A DNA stretch of 64,000 nt from Citrus sinensis (GCF_022201045.2 NC_068557.1:30791501-30855500); one strand, 5' to 3'. Shown: positions 1 through 12,925, numbered from the stretch's first letter. Numbers and translations: made by a program. The notes: generated by a model from the letters alone, not told the origin.

Positions 1-1007
1 CTCAAAGCAGTGGACCAAGAGCCATACCAGCTGTGTAGGCAAAATGTATGTGGCTTGTTTGAGCCAATACAGCCTTCTCAAGGGGAGGAAGTGCAGCCTC
101 AATGCGTTGCACACGAACTGTCAACTTATGGCTTCTAGAAGCAGTAGCCATCACTTGCTCCTGTAAGCCATGAAAAACCTCAGCTGCAAATCTACAACAT
201 GTGAAAGACACTCCATCGTTTAGAATATTCTACAACTGTTTAGATGCACAATAAAAAATAAAAAGAAAAAGAAATGGATACTAGGAAAGAAAAATTAAGG
301 GTTAGCAAACCAGATAAGTTGTCAAAATTATGTTTTGGAAATCCATGTCAAGTTGTTAAAATGTTAACAGAATCAGGCTGGTGATTTACTTACAATTTCT
401 CCAGCATTATGCTTTCGAACGTGGAATGCATTAGTAATCTAAATATAGTGACATAACCTCCTCACTATGGTGGAATTTCTCACCACTGCTTTCACTTTCA
501 CATGATATTAAACATATTCAATTCAAAGTTATTCCTCCAGTTTAGAGTTAACACTTGCTAGGATCCCTTTCGCCCTAGCTCATCTCTCAAAAAACATCAG
601 AAATTGTAAATTACCAAATACAGACAACTCAAGAGATCAAAGTTACACTGAAGCTAATTTTTTTTAAAAAAGATGAACATAATTGCACAGTAAATAAATA
701 TTGTTTTCGTCCTAATAGAACACTAAATATGAAATACAGTATGGTAACACAATTCGTTCTCTCCTTGAATAAAATGAAATTAGGGAATGAGCAAAGTGAA
801 TGTAGTAGATACATAAACGAATGAAGAAAGTAAGCAACACGAAACAACATACTCAGCAAGATCGCCTAATTGACGCAAGATCCCAACGAGGCCGGCCACG
901 GCGACGCCATCAAGCACGGCTTTCGGATCTTCTTTGTTCGCCTCTTTGTACAGCTCCGGCTGGCCAAGGCCGTACTCGTTTCTCACTCCAAACCTCACCA
1001 ACGGCAT
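1..1007 (-). CDS. SCAR/WAVE-family actin regulator, N-terminal part (partial)
   Basis: Two exons of a gene that continues past the left edge. Exon 1 is 1007-853, starting at an ATG whose product begins [20 protein letters not shown]. Exon 2 is 191-28. The intron uses a GTATGT donor (852) and a TTGTAG acceptor (193-192). Joining them restores the conserved run [14 protein letters not shown] second donor, GTATGG, at 27-22 ends exon 2 after AYTAG in phase 1. This is the SCAR homology domain. In the known family it docks the protein into the WAVE complex with ABI, BRK1, NAP1 and PIR, which activates ARP2/3 actin nucleation for cell shape and trichome growth. The wording ([18 protein letters not shown]) is closer to Arabidopsis SCAR1/SCAR3 than to SCAR2/SCAR4. 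The C-terminal WH2 and acidic parts lie outside the window. Confidence 0.93.
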
Positions 1008-1400
1008 CGTTGTACTGTCTTCTCTGAAACTTGTGTGTGAGTTTTAAGAGGGACGGATGCATACATGTAGATGCCGTGTTATTGTGAGTAAATACTAATG
1101 CAGATGAATGAATGGAGTTAATGAGTGAACAGTACTAAATAAATGAGAAGAGAGAATTCTTGTTTTGTTTTTATAATTTTTTCATTTAATTGAAAAAGAA
1201 AAAAAAAAGAAAAAAAAAGAGGGAGAGAGAGGGGGAGTAGAGTAGGTGGTTAGATTGGAGCAGCTTAACTGCCGAGAGAGAGAGTGTGTTCATGGCCTTG
1301 AGGCTTAGCTGCTGAAGACGACATTGCCAACACTGCAAGCCATTCTCTCTCTTGTCTCTCTCAAAACACAGTGATTTTAACACCTAGAGACGATATTACC
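1008..1400 (-). promoter_or_regulatory. Probable 5' leader/promoter of the SCAR gene
   Basis: Read on the minus strand this stretch is CT-rich. It has CTCTCTC runs at about 1220-1235, 1275-1290 and 1345-1365, as many plant leaders do. No transcription start can be fixed from sequence alone. Confidence 0.4.
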
Positions 1401-3578
1401 CTGATTTGTTCACTTAATGACTGTGGTGCCATCTCATGAAATGACAATTTTGGGTTTCGCTTTCCTGCGATGTTGGCAGAGGATGGAACGTGGGTACCAT
1501 TACTGATTACTTTGACTTTGGTTGCTTGCCAAATTAGTCTGGTTTTTTGGAAACAAAGGGTTAAGTTATTCCAACTTAAATTTTTAATTTAAAATTTTTA
1601 TAAAAATCCTAAGTTATTGATTTTAAGAAATTTAGTAGTGTATGAATAGTTATGATTCGATGTTATTTCCTCAATCAACTGAGACCCAAATGTTTTATTA
1701 GACCATGTGAAAGGTTGTAACTAAAATAAAGGTGGGTGTTCGGCCATAGACATGGGGAATGCCACTTTGATCCCACGATCTCCTTGTTCTTGATTTCCTG
1801 TTGAAGACAATCTTAAAACTTCTCTGAAGCTACTACACTATCGAAGCTGGCTTGCCAGTTTTGGTTACTGGTCGGGCTTTTGGCTAGCGATGGGAGATTA
1901 GTTAGCGGAAGAACTTGCAGGCTTGCTCCTTCAAAAGCTCATGCAGTGTGTCTCCCCCGATGGACGAGTGCTTAGGTTGCTGATAGGGGGGCCCTACTGT
2001 CCCTCCCTAATCTCAGTCTCGTGGAGAGAAAGACTTTATAAGGCCGAAATCAAGTGCAAACACTTCCTTATTATTAAAATGATCGAAAACTGAATAGCAA
2101 AAGCAGCAGCAATTCGACGATCTCAAGCGTATCTTCCCCAAGAGATCCACATGCATTTGAGGTCCAACGAAATTTCCGAATTGAGTTATGTTTAATTTGA
2201 CTAGTTAGGATTAGAAATTTAATTAGGCTGTCGTCAGTTTAGCAAAGTAAACTATGTCATTTGTTGCTCAATTAAAAACTTAATTAAACAATTGCGAATA
2301 ATGTTAAACTAATTGCAAGTGACATAAAGTAACATGATAGCAAAGGTCAACGATATCCCCGTCTAATAATAAGTCATAGAAAGTCATCGATCTGGACGAT
2401 AAACTATCATTCAAGGAAATGACAGTCTGGTAGATGATACTACTGCGTATGCAAACAGTTGGGGTTCTGTTTTTCAGTTTTCCTATCGTTTTCAGTTTTA
2501 ATAAATTACCCTTTTATCAAAGGCTTACTTAGTTAACAAATATTTGTGATTGATATTATTATGAAAGCGATTTGGAGGAAATATTAATGCCAAGAAGGCA
2601 AGAATTGACATCTCTCGTAGCCCTTTGGTAGGAGTAGGACTACCATCAGCTCACTCATCAATAATGTAGATCTAACTTTTATTCTTAAGTGCACAATTCT
2701 CACAAAATTAGATGTGTAATAATCATAGCTTAATTTAGAAATGATACCCAAAAATACATCTAAATTCTAATAAAAAGAGTTTGATTGCTGTGGCAGAAGA
2801 TGGGCAGCTCCGATTCATGGAAACAAACATCGCTGTATTCAAACAAAAAAGTTATAATGATAGGAAAGACTTAAGGAGAAGGAAACATTTTGTAATTATA
2901 TAATCACAAGAAGGATATTTTCATAAAAGCTTTTAGTGCTTGTCTTAATTTTATTGAAGATCACACTTTCATCTCATATGGATAAATAAGTATGCTTTTT
3001 CTCTCTCTCTTTTTTGCCTTGTAAATTGTATCTCGGCTTAGATTTTGTTTGGGAAATTGGAATCCTGCAAAATCCTGCTTTGACCTTTTTGGTCATTTTA
3101 TTCCTTCTAAACTTTTGTTGGTAAATCTTTGTTTCCTTTCTTTTCTTTCGGCACTACAAAAAAAAATAAAAACAAAAAGGAAAAGACAGGACAGGTCACA
3201 GGAGGGAGAGACAAACGCAATCATACACAAACTAAGAAGTTAAAAAAATGGGTTCTTAAATTATATCATTTATTGAGATGGGCCACGTCATCAACATCAC
3301 ATGAATTGCGATTTTGTGACCACGAACGGTAAGAGATTAAGGTCCAAGTCCGACGATATCTGTCCGTCAAATCGTTGACCAGCTCTCATATGTTGACCCT
3401 GAGGGGATGCCTAAATTACAAAAATAAAACTGAAAAAAATAATGAATGTACATATAATAATAATAAATAAAAATGTGCATAATAATTTCTCATTAAAATA
3501 CCCAATAATAAATGTTGTGTACAGAAAAATTGCAAGTTTATTCACAAATTAAGACGGCTTAATGATGGACCCACCACG
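1400..3578. other. AT-rich intergenic DNA, no gene recognised
   Basis: No convincing coding sequence on either strand. A less AT-rich patch at about 1720-2060 does not resolve into a recognisable protein. Pyrimidine runs lie near 3000-3015 and a polyA-rich stretch near 3158-3180. Confidence 0.5.
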
Positions 3579-3592
3579 CACAAGTACATAAT

Positions 3593-3893
3593 TTTTTTTT
3601 TTTTTGATTATATGAGACTATTGCTCAGATTACAACTCATATACATAAGACTATTACTGATATTTACAAATCAGACTATTACTGGGATCAACTGACATCA
3701 ATGCTAATGGAGCTCTGCCCAGATTTTAACCCTCACAAATATTCGAGGGATGTCTACTCCTCACTCATAAGTAAGGAAAAATACTACCTTCACTCAAATT
3801 AATTGAGGAAAAAAATACCCCCACAATACTTTTGTGAGGGTTCGAACTTGGAGGGCAGCAGCACTGGCCACTCGGGCTGCTGCCCGAGTGGTT
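3593..3893 (-). mobile_element. tRNA-derived SINE, copy 1
   Basis: On the minus strand a head starts at 3893 with an A-box-like run (GCCCGAGTGGCCAGTG). It is followed by a near-consensus RNA polymerase III B box, AGTTCGAACCC (3836-3847), then about 230 bp of body, then a terminal A-run (T-run 3591-3605 on the plus strand). It is flanked by a 14-bp target-site duplication with one mismatch, CACAAGTACATAAT at 3579-3592 and CACAAGTACAGAAT at 3894-3907. SINEs need LINE machinery to move and encode no protein. Confidence 0.85.
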
Positions 3894-3907
3894 CACAAGT
3901 ACAGAAT

Positions 3908-5337
3908 CTTAGTTAGCTTAGCTCTCACCAAATCCAATATTATTTATTACTGCGAGATCTGAATTTGATTAATAAAATCGACCATTTCAATTACTGATAA
4001 ATTTTTTGTTTCCTTTTTTTTTAATGTAGGTAAATATAAACTTATCAGTTAATGTTTCGTACTTCATAAAAAATATTTTAATTTTTTTTTTTAACTTTCC
4101 ACCTAAAGTTTATAAAGTGTATCATTTTTTTAATTAATATCGTCGAAAGATTTGACAAAATATTAAAAAAATACATATGTTACCTCTACCTCTAAATGTA
4201 AAAAGAATATTTATTTGTTGTTATTTTGGTAAGAATGTATTATTATTTTTAAATTGATGGGAATAAACTATTAATTCTAAGTTCTCCATAACTGATTTTA
4301 TATTGTTATTCTTTTATTGACAGACACAAACTATAATACTCATAATTTCTCATAACTAATTTCATGATTATTTTGAATAATTATGACTGTTTTTATTTAC
4401 TGGCGTTGATGAAGATATGTTATTTATGATAGATTATATGAGCGGAGGTTGTAGTTTAATGTTGTAAATGAGATAAAAATTAGTTAAGATACTTATTATA
4501 GTGATTTTATATCTTTAAATCAACAGATTTAATTAATTTATATAGCTAATTGTATAGCCAGTATGCGATTACAAAATGAATTTTTTTTTGTCATTTAAAT
4601 ATGATTATTATTTTTGTCATATTTATAAATAAAATAATTATTTTATCAATGTTCTGTTAAATTATCTAACAATGTCAATAAACAAATAAAAAAGAGATAC
4701 AATTTGTAAATTTTAGATAAATAATCGAAAAAAATTGATTTTTTTTTTATAAAGTGTTGGCATGAGGCTGTAGCTCTTACAACCTAACTTAGCAAAAGCC
4801 GACAACCCAATCCGTCAGTGAACAATAATGACCATGAAAAAAAGGACATACAAATCAATTATTACTGTTCAACCATTATTGAGATATACTATATCTATTA
4901 TATATCTTTAGGAATCTCAGTAATATGATAAATTAATAAATGTCTTGAAATTTACAAGCTGTAACTGTAACTTTCAATATTTTTGTTTTTTATAAGCTTG
5001 GATTAGGGTCTCCAAGTGCGTGGCAGACCAAGTACGTTGTTGGATCAAAACATGCCTGTTTGCTAATTGCAACCGTTATTTAAAAATTATTATTATTCCT
5101 AGGACACCTAGTTTGACAATTAAAGCTTAATTAACTATCAATTTGGACGGTATCATATATGTCCAACTTGATATATCACATATATGTACGTATAAACATA
5201 TATTCAATTTGCACACGTAAATTATTAAAAAATTGTGGGGCAAGTGAAGTACATAATGAGATCTAAAGTTTAATAAGTTCTTAAGAATTAAATAACATAA
5301 AGCAATTCCTAATGAATTAGTAAACTATCAACAGATT
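3908..5337. other. AT-rich intergenic DNA, no gene recognised
   Basis: Very AT-rich DNA between the two SINEs. No open frame with protein-like composition and no clear terminal inverted repeat. Confidence 0.5.
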
Positions 5338-5346
5338 TGAGTGAGG

Positions 5347-5650
5347 ACTTTTTTTTTTTATTACATATTTATGTCACACAATTATAACTCTACTTATATT
5401 TATATGAGATATTTATTGAGATTATTTAGATTAAGTTTTATTATTATAGAACCTAATTTCTACTCTTATAAATATTAGAGGAATATCCGCTCCATCCACA
5501 AACAAATAGAAGACATATTTATCCCTACTTAACTAAGGGTATTTGCTCTACCCATAACCCAGTAGAAAAACTACCTACCTCCGTCCAATTCTTAATTGGG
5601 AGTTGAATAAAGAAGTCCCCGAAGGACACTCGGCCATCGGCCACTAGGCC
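5347..5650 (-). mobile_element. tRNA-derived SINE, copy 2 (diverged)
   Basis: Same order as the copy at 3593-3893. On the minus strand an A-box-like head (GGCCTAGTGGCCGATGG) at 5650, a weak B box (TTCAACTCCC), a shared body and a terminal A-run (T-run 5349-5359 on plus). A perfect 9-bp target-site duplication TGAGTGAGG flanks it at 5338-5346 and 5651-5659. The body motif CTCTAATATTTATAAGAG corresponds to CCTCGAATATTTGTGAGG in copy 1, so both belong to one family. Confidence 0.78.
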
Positions 5651-5659
5651 TGAGTGAGG

Positions 5660-6847
5660 TATTTCATTTGGTTAAAAGCTCGAAGCCATTATTAAAGCTT
5701 GCGCTGACTCTTTTTTTGTCTTGTAGGGTAGTCTATAATCAAATATTGGGATTAGATACAGTTGCAAGTTTTTAATAAGGTTCGCAGCCTGAAGAGAAGT
5801 TCAACTTCAATCCAATGAGCATGAGCAACATTGGTTTTAAACGTGGGTTGGTGGGTGGGATAAAGGAGAGTTCAATGAATGCTTGCTTTACGGTGGTGTT
5901 GTAAAGCCAATTATCAAATAGACGGTGGGGCAAATTCTTAACGTGAGCCAAGCCAACGACCATCCATTGCAGCCCTCAGGGTCAGTACATATAAATGTGC
6001 TAATCATGAGCATAGGAAGGGGAACTGATGAGATACACATTTGTCTTGTCTAAACGAGCTGCAGACAGTGCGGCCCATAACTGCGGCCAATCAAGTTTAG
6101 TGAATGAGGTGACCAGTGCGGTGACCACTGAGCAGAGAAATAAATGACGAGGCCAAGTCGAATCGTTCAGAGCCTAACAACTTACACGGGCTAACAGCTA
6201 GGCCCATCTTCAAAATCGTAATGGATTTGGCCATTCGGCCGATTGAAAACCTCTTCAACTTCCTCCTCTTAGAGTATTTAGGCTTGCTCGCTTTTTGCCA
6301 GGTTACATTGGCAGCCAACTTGCAGCTTGTTAAATTAGTGAAAATATAGGCGACAGAGTGGGGCCAATAGATGGAGGTCACCTTCTATTCTAATATGGCT
6401 TGATGGCAAGTTACAGAAAATGCAACTTAGCATGAGCCTTCTTTTAATACAGTTAATGATGGGTTGTCACTCTGATAGGGGTGCTTCTGTTTGTGGATCC
6501 ACGGCAGATTTTCTTTCAATTATTTGGACTAAGATGGGGTGTTTTGAGCTCAAATATCCCGGCCCAATATAATCTTTTATCGTAAAACAAAAGAATCGTA
6601 CAATTTAGTTAAAGCATAACAAATTGTCTTTTTTTGGTATATGCAATCAGAGATCAACTCTCCTAAGTAATTTTATTACAACATAGTTCAAAAGTTAACC
6701 CTCAATTAAAGTTATGGAGAGATCTACACTCACTGTTAATATTGAAGAGAGATCGATTCTACTTCAATGTAAGGAGACAAATAAACTCTTATTACAGAGA
6801 GAGTCGAATCCCAATATTGTGCTACCGTTGATTGTAATATATCAATG

Positions 6848-6889
<42 letters not shown>

Positions 6890-7127
6890 TGCAGGGACTA
6901 ATTCAAAAAAAAAAAAAAAAAAAAAGGTGTAGGGACTAATTCAATATCTGCAGAAACAATCAAATGAAATGAATGAAGGAGAGGCCTCATAAATGATGAA
7001 TCCTAGATAGAGATTAAAGAAGATGGAGAGCATGTGGGGACCTCAACGAATAAAAAAAGAAAAGGAGAAATAACGCAATAAGAGCAATATTTTTTGTGAG
7101 ATCTTATTCAGGACGGGATTATACACG
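5660..7127. other. Intergenic DNA with a higher-GC patch and simple repeats
   Basis: About 5780-6560 is less AT-rich than its surroundings, and minus-strand frames stay open for 63 and 94 codons, but I recognise no family. It could be a decayed gene or non-coding transcript. An (AT)n microsatellite lies at about 6855-6884. An A-run at 6906-6925 is flanked by a repeated phrase (TGCAGGGACTAATTCAA / TGTAGGGACTAATTCAA). Confidence 0.4.
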
Positions 7128-7197
7128 TGTCGAGATCTGAGGGGGGGAACTGTGCAGTTGCCGGAGGGCTCGCAGGCCCTTCGCTCAGATCTCGACA
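7128..7197. repeat. GC-rich perfect inverted repeat
   Basis: TGTCGAGATCTGAG at 7128-7141 is matched exactly in inverse at 7184-7197, around a 42-nt GC-rich spacer that contains a smaller stem (GGGCTCGCAGGCCC). It stands out in AT-rich DNA. Function unknown. Confidence 0.7.
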
Positions 7198-7478
7198 GGC
7201 AGGACGCACACAGGCGCGCACCAAATCGTTTCTCTTAACTTCTTGTGGGGAAATAGAGAAGCAGAGGGGCCCTATCTATTGAGGAAGAAGTTGGAGACTG
7301 AGAGACAAAATGGAGAAGCGGAATGGGGCCAATATTCACGTGGGCTGAGTTTGAGTGGGGTCTCTCGATTTCTGTTGTTTTGTTAGGGAAATTGAAAGCA
7401 TTCGTCAATAAAAGCGTGGAAATTGCATTTGCACTGGCCGGCTTGCTTGAAATGTAATGTTAACCCACTTACCACTAA

Positions 7479-7479
<1 letters not shown>

Positions 7480-7522
<43 letters not shown>
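7480..7522. repeat. (ATT)n microsatellite
   Basis: Uninterrupted run of about 14 trinucleotide units. Confidence 0.95.
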
Positions 7523-7523
<1 letters not shown>

Positions 7524-10500
7524 AACACTATCCCGATAAAAGTGACTTCATTTTCAGCGCATCACTAATTTTTGTTACCCTTTGCTTTTTCTTTGAATGA
7601 CTAAATCACTGCAATTTTCCTTCTAACCCGGGCCCCTTTGTTTCCTCATTTCATAATATCATACATCACATATCAACCCCATTTGCAATAATACTTTTCT
7701 TTTCTTTTTTTCTTTTTTTTGGTTGCCTTCATTTATTTCAATTTTTAAAATTTGTAATACTCTCTCTTTTTTAAAACAACCAAAAGAAAAGAAAAAAATT
7801 TGGTCCGGTTGACAAATAATGGAGCGTATAAATCATGTTATGAAAGAGAACCAGATTCTGAAGGAATTTGTTTAAATTTTCAAAAAAAAAGAAAGCAAGA
7901 ACATGATGAGAAAGAACGTGAAAGGAATATGCTACAATTCCAAAAAATTCCCACATTCATACATAATTTACATAAGTTTGCTAGTAAATTGTACAGTTGA
8001 CATATTGTTCCAAAGAGGTCTTAACTCTTTAAATTCTTCTCTTCCCTTTTGGTTCTTTGTGTTGCCTCCCTCGCGATGTATTTTCAATTTTGTAAGATTC
8101 ATACACATAAATGCACATATTAATAGCACGAATTATAGAAAGTTTATATGCTATTTGTTGATAATATAGATAACTATAAATAAATCAATTAATATATATA
8201 TATATTCATGAAATCGCAAGACGGGAAGTCATCTAACATCGAGTAACTCTTTAAATGATCTCATAACATCATACACGTTGTGAAAATAAATAGGAAAAAC
8301 TTCAATAATTGTTTGGTACGATGCAGACATAATTGAAACATTGGGGGTACAACACGATGGCCAAATTTCAATAGGTCAGCAAGGACCCCTCACTCGACCT
8401 CCTCTCATTCTTAATTTCTAATACATTTTGGGAGGCTAAGATAACCAAATATACTCCAACCAACTCGAATGTAAATAATACTTGTTGCTACCACGCTTCA
8501 GGAACGTTTTTATATTATGCACATGTTTATTTTTTTAATTTTCTGCTCTTAGAGGAAGTGGGAATATTTTCGGTTCTGTAATAAGAGTCAAACTAAATGC
8601 AATCCGTTTGAGTTTATAACTTATACACGTACATTGGGCATTTGTCACAGTGTCTCTCTCTAGCATACAAAGCTATATATTATTTGATGGAACTGATCAT
8701 GAAGTGAGTCGTGGAACTGTGTGATTCTCAAAATGACAAAGAAACAACAGGGAGCATGAAACTGTAGTTGTACGAATACTGGCACCAAACCAGGAATCGA
8801 ACAATTTTGCAAAAGAATTCAGTAGCACTTCTGCACCGATGAAACACAATTGTTCTTCGTTTTATGCCAAACACATGATCCCACAACCCACGTGTCATGG
8901 TGGAAATTCATCATATAAAAATTAAAGAAACCTGTCCCACACAAGATCTTCAAAATATATTTTCTATGTGGGCATGGCATTGCATAATTAATCATGTAAC
9001 TAGCTAGTTTCCAAGGCCAACACGCTAATACAAATTTTGTGCAAAATCCCCATCACCATCGATTTCCACGATGAAACCAGCGCATGGTGGCTGCAGCACT
9101 ACTTATGAACTAAAAGTTGATGCATCAACCTTCCTCTGTCTAACGGATTCAACGGTTTTTTTAATTTTCTTATCAATTTAGCCCTCAATGATCGGGTTTC
9201 TTATTCTTATTTATGTGTCTTTGAGAATTTAGCGATCTGCGCAAGACTCCACAGGTCAAATGACCCAGAATGCGGAAACAATTAAAACGACATTGCATTT
9301 AGCTAGACAGTGCTCTTTGGCTGCCTCTATAGGCTGTAGTTTTACGTTTGATTTTGCTTCGTGCTATGACTATTGCCGCAGCTAGAAAGAGAGCTACCGT
9401 AAAAGTTTTTGAGATGGGGAAGGGTAGAAGAGGATATATATAGATTGATTTAACCTAGAAAGGGCAAATCAATAAATCTCCGACAAACAGTACCTTCATA
9501 CGGTCATTTCTTTTCTTTAGCAGCATTATTTGCGTACGGGATTTAATTCACTTTAGAACCGGACACTTGTATTGTTTAAGCTGTTGATGACAGCATATAT
9601 GTTATCCTTATAAATGAAATTTTCGCTTAAAGTCTTCTTATTGAATTGAATAAGTTTATTGCTGATGATATGTCTTTCAATTAACGTCAATCATAAAACT
9701 GTAACTTTTAAAATAATTATTATTAGTTGTGTTATCAAAATAATCAATAGTGAAGAGAATCTGTCAAATGTTCAATAAAATTTATTTTTAAAAGTGTTGT
9801 GAATTTTAAAATCAATAATATTTATTCGGTAAATATAACTGTTAAATTGTTGTAAGAATGCAAATGATTTAATTAGACATAATATTAAATAAAATTACAT
9901 ACAAATTTTATAAACATATATATAGAGTTTTTTTTATTGTTTATATATAATAATTGTTTTAATAAAACAAATATTTTACTTTTTATTTTGTTATCTCAAC
10001 ATTATTGACAATAATATTAATCTCTTTAAATTTTTTTAATTTCATTTCCAACTTGAATAAGAATGATTTTGGATTTTATAATGTATGTGAGGATATATAT
10101 AAAATTGTAATTAGTGTAAAATTGATTCTCAAAATCAAATTTTGAAAAACTAGTTCTTTCCTACTTTTCAAAATCTACTGTAGAACAAAAATGATTATGC
10201 TAAAAGTGATTTTTCAAAAAGTATTTACCAAATATTAGAAATAGATTTTAACTTTTTAAAATCACTTTTGACCCAAAAAACAATCCTAAATAGGTCTTTA
10301 GTGTGTTTCAGTAATTAAAAAATAAGTCATTTTCCCATTGCATAATATGACTATACTTCCATTCCCTTTTCCACACATGTGAGTAGAGACTAGAAAGATT
10401 CAAATCCAAGAAACCATCACCCATTTCACTTGATTGGTCAAGAATGCTCAACTTATCAATTTATCCAATATGTAGGCCATAATAGATCAATCCTATTTTA

Positions 10501-10794
10501 GTTTGAAACCGTGAACCTATGTGGACCGTCAATGGTTCATTCATATGAACTAATGATTGATTTTACTTCCTACCCTAGCTACTTTAGATTCAGAGGGTAT
10601 ATCCTCATGGATAAGTTGTAAAATGCTTTCCATTTGTATAGGAATTGCTCCACTTAATTTTCCTTCTTGAATTATTTGAAGGTAGATTCAACATATTATG
10701 TGTGAAAAGAGAGCTATAGAAGTAATACTAGAAATTTATGATAGTAAATATGAAATTGTAAAGTAATATTTAAAAATTTAGGAAAAATGATCCT
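7523..10794. other. AT-rich intergenic DNA, no gene recognised
   Basis: Short frames at 7771-8169 are low-complexity and read through simple sequence. About 10070-10300 looks like decayed transposon DNA: it ends in phrases such as AAAATCACTTTTGACCC that resemble a MITE end, but I could not place both ends. Confidence 0.4.
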
Positions 10795-10797
10795 TTA

Positions 10798-12602
10798 GGT
10801 AGTATTTGGTTGTAAGGAGAGGAGGAGGAAAGTGGTTTGAATTGCTTTCTCATTTTCATATCTGGATGATCATAATTTACAAAAATTTAATAATCATCAT
10901 AATGTAGAATTTAGATTCTAAACTAAAGAGTGAAAGTTTTAAATTTTTCTTTTATTGGAAATCAAAACTTCCAAAATTACCCAATCAGTCTTTTTTTTTA
11001 ATGTTATCGAAAACTACATTTTATATTATTTAAATTTAAATTAATGTTTTAAAAAAATTAAAAAAATAACTTTATTTAATTAATTAATTTTAAAAAAATT
11101 TAAAATCACAAGTTTATCATATTCTCGCCAAATCATTGTCAGACTGTCGTCGCTGCTGTTGTCGGTAGCACGTGGAATATCATCTCCAATACTATTGGAT
11201 TCACTAATAAAAAAACAACACCATTTTGGCATCATTGAGGTGAAAAAAAATGAATGTGTTGTATTCAAATTCGGTTCCTAGCGTTTGGATACTTTTTAAC
11301 CTTCTCATATTCGGACAATTATCAATTTTTTCGGCCAAATAAGTTACTCCACTGTAGAGATCGTCAATTTCTAATCAATTTAGGTGGCGTTTGTTTTTTA
11401 ACTTAATGACTTAAAATGACTTAACTTAATTAATTAAGTTAATTAGAGGTGTTTGTTTTTATAACTTAATGGGACTTTTTAGATAATTTTGAGTTAATAA
11501 AATAAGTCAATTTTTTTGGCTTTTTACTTAATAAAGACATCTGAATTACGTCAATTACTTTCTAATGTCAAAAATATCCCTACTTTGTGATTTATTTTTC
11601 ATGTCTATCCCAAAACTCACTCATAGATATTTACCCCACATAATAATCTCATCATTATTTTTTTAGCCATCATGAAATCTCTCCTCACTTTGGTATCAAC
11701 TCCTCAAGTATTGAAGATCAAAATTACATGTGACAACTTCGAGATGAAATGGCAAATCAATTGTTTCAATCATCTTATTAGTTTTTTTCTTTCTTATATT
11801 ATATACGATAAAATTTAAAATTTATGGTATTTTATATATTAAAATTCCAAAATCATTATGTATTCACTTGAATATAGTTTTACTTATAAATGTTAAAATA
11901 TTGTGGTATTTAATATATTATTTATTTGACATTCAAATTTAATAAGGATACAAATGTAAAAGTACATATTTTCAGTTTTTTAAGTTGAAAAAAACAAACA
12001 ACTTAATAATTATTTTTTGAGATTCAGACGAAAAAACAAACATATTATTCAGATTCAGACATTCAGATCTATTCAGAATTCAGACTAATTCAGGTCTATT
12101 TAGATTTCAGACAAAAAAACAAACGCCACCTTAATGTCATTTACAAGATGAGATGAGATAGTTGGCAGTGGTTTTGGTGGTAGCTCCATTTCCTTTTCTT
12201 GGGATTTTTAAAATAAATTTTAAAATTATAATATATTGATTTTATATAAATTATAATTTATTTCAAAAAAAATAAATTAAATATAATTCACTAAATTACT
12301 AAAATAATGCTATAAATTTTTTAAATAAAATTTCATTACACATATAACAAGCAAATCATATAAAATAATTTTTATTAGTTACTTATGTAATACATTAAAT
12401 AATTTTACTGTTAAATTTGTTGAATTATGTTTATGATAAACATTGAAAATTTAATACTAAATGGTAAACAGTCCAAAAACAAAGGAATTTTATTTAACTC
12501 TATAATTCTATAATAAACTAGACATTAGAAAAGAATTTCACTTCATTTCCCTCTCCTTTTGTCTCCTCTCATTTGCTTACATTTTTTCAAACTAAGCACC
12601 AC
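10798..12602. mobile_element. Tourist/PIF-Harbinger-like element, outer (interrupted)
   Basis: The left end GGTAGTATTTGGTTG follows TTA (10795-10797). The right end, read inverted, is GTGGTGCTTAGTTTG and is followed by TTA (12603-12605). Subterminal purine-rich blocks match in inverse orientation (GGAGAGGAGGAGGAAAGTGG on the left; GAGAGGAGACAAAAGGAGAG inverted on the right). A TTA target site is typical of PIF/Harbinger elements. A second element at 11383-12130 sits inside; without it the outer element is about 1.05 kb. No transposase is visible. Confidence 0.68.
11383..12130. mobile_element. Tourist-like MITE nested in the 10.8-12.6 kb element
   Basis: Seventeen-base terminal inverted repeats match exactly: GGTGGCGTTTGTTTTTT at 11383-11399 and its inverse at 12114-12130. 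A TTA target duplication flanks it (11380-11382 and 12131-12133). The right subterminal part has reiterated ATTCAGA-type motifs (12022-12110). Length 748 bp, no coding capacity. The intact ends imply a fairly recent insertion, later than the element around it. Confidence 0.88.
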
Positions 12603-12925
12603 TTAGTTTTTACTCCCTATAGTTTGAACCAATTACCCAATTAGTTCATATATTTTCAAAAATTATCCAAAACATCCTTATATATAGTAACTTTCATAGC
12701 TGTTGATCAATCTAGTTGTTCAAGGATACAATAGTATTTTTGTCAAATATACCTTGAAATTTAAATAAATCTAATATGCCGAGATTGAAAAATAGATAAT
12801 AATTAAATATATTTTAATGCAAACATTATTCAACATGGATTTTTTGGTATTTTTGAAAATATAAGGCCTAAATTTAGAGAAACTTTAGCTTAAACTGAAG
12901 GGACTAAAAAAGTATTTACCCAAAA
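12603..12925. mobile_element. Foldback/MITE-like element with imperfect inverted ends
   Basis: The left end TTTTTACTCCCTATAGTTTGAA and the inverted right end TTTTTTAGTCCCTTCAGTTT agree at most positions. Similar (T)AGTCCCTNNAGTTT ends are common in plant MITEs. The target duplication could not be resolved, and the left edge touches the end of the previous element. Confidence 0.45.

Noticed and set aside
3836..3847. B-box sequence as a tRNA gene
   Set aside because: No cloverleaf can be drawn; the A-run and target duplication show it is the head of a SINE.
5772..6381. Two minus-strand frames of 63 and 94 codons in a less AT-rich patch
   Set aside because: No known motif and no convincing splice links between them.
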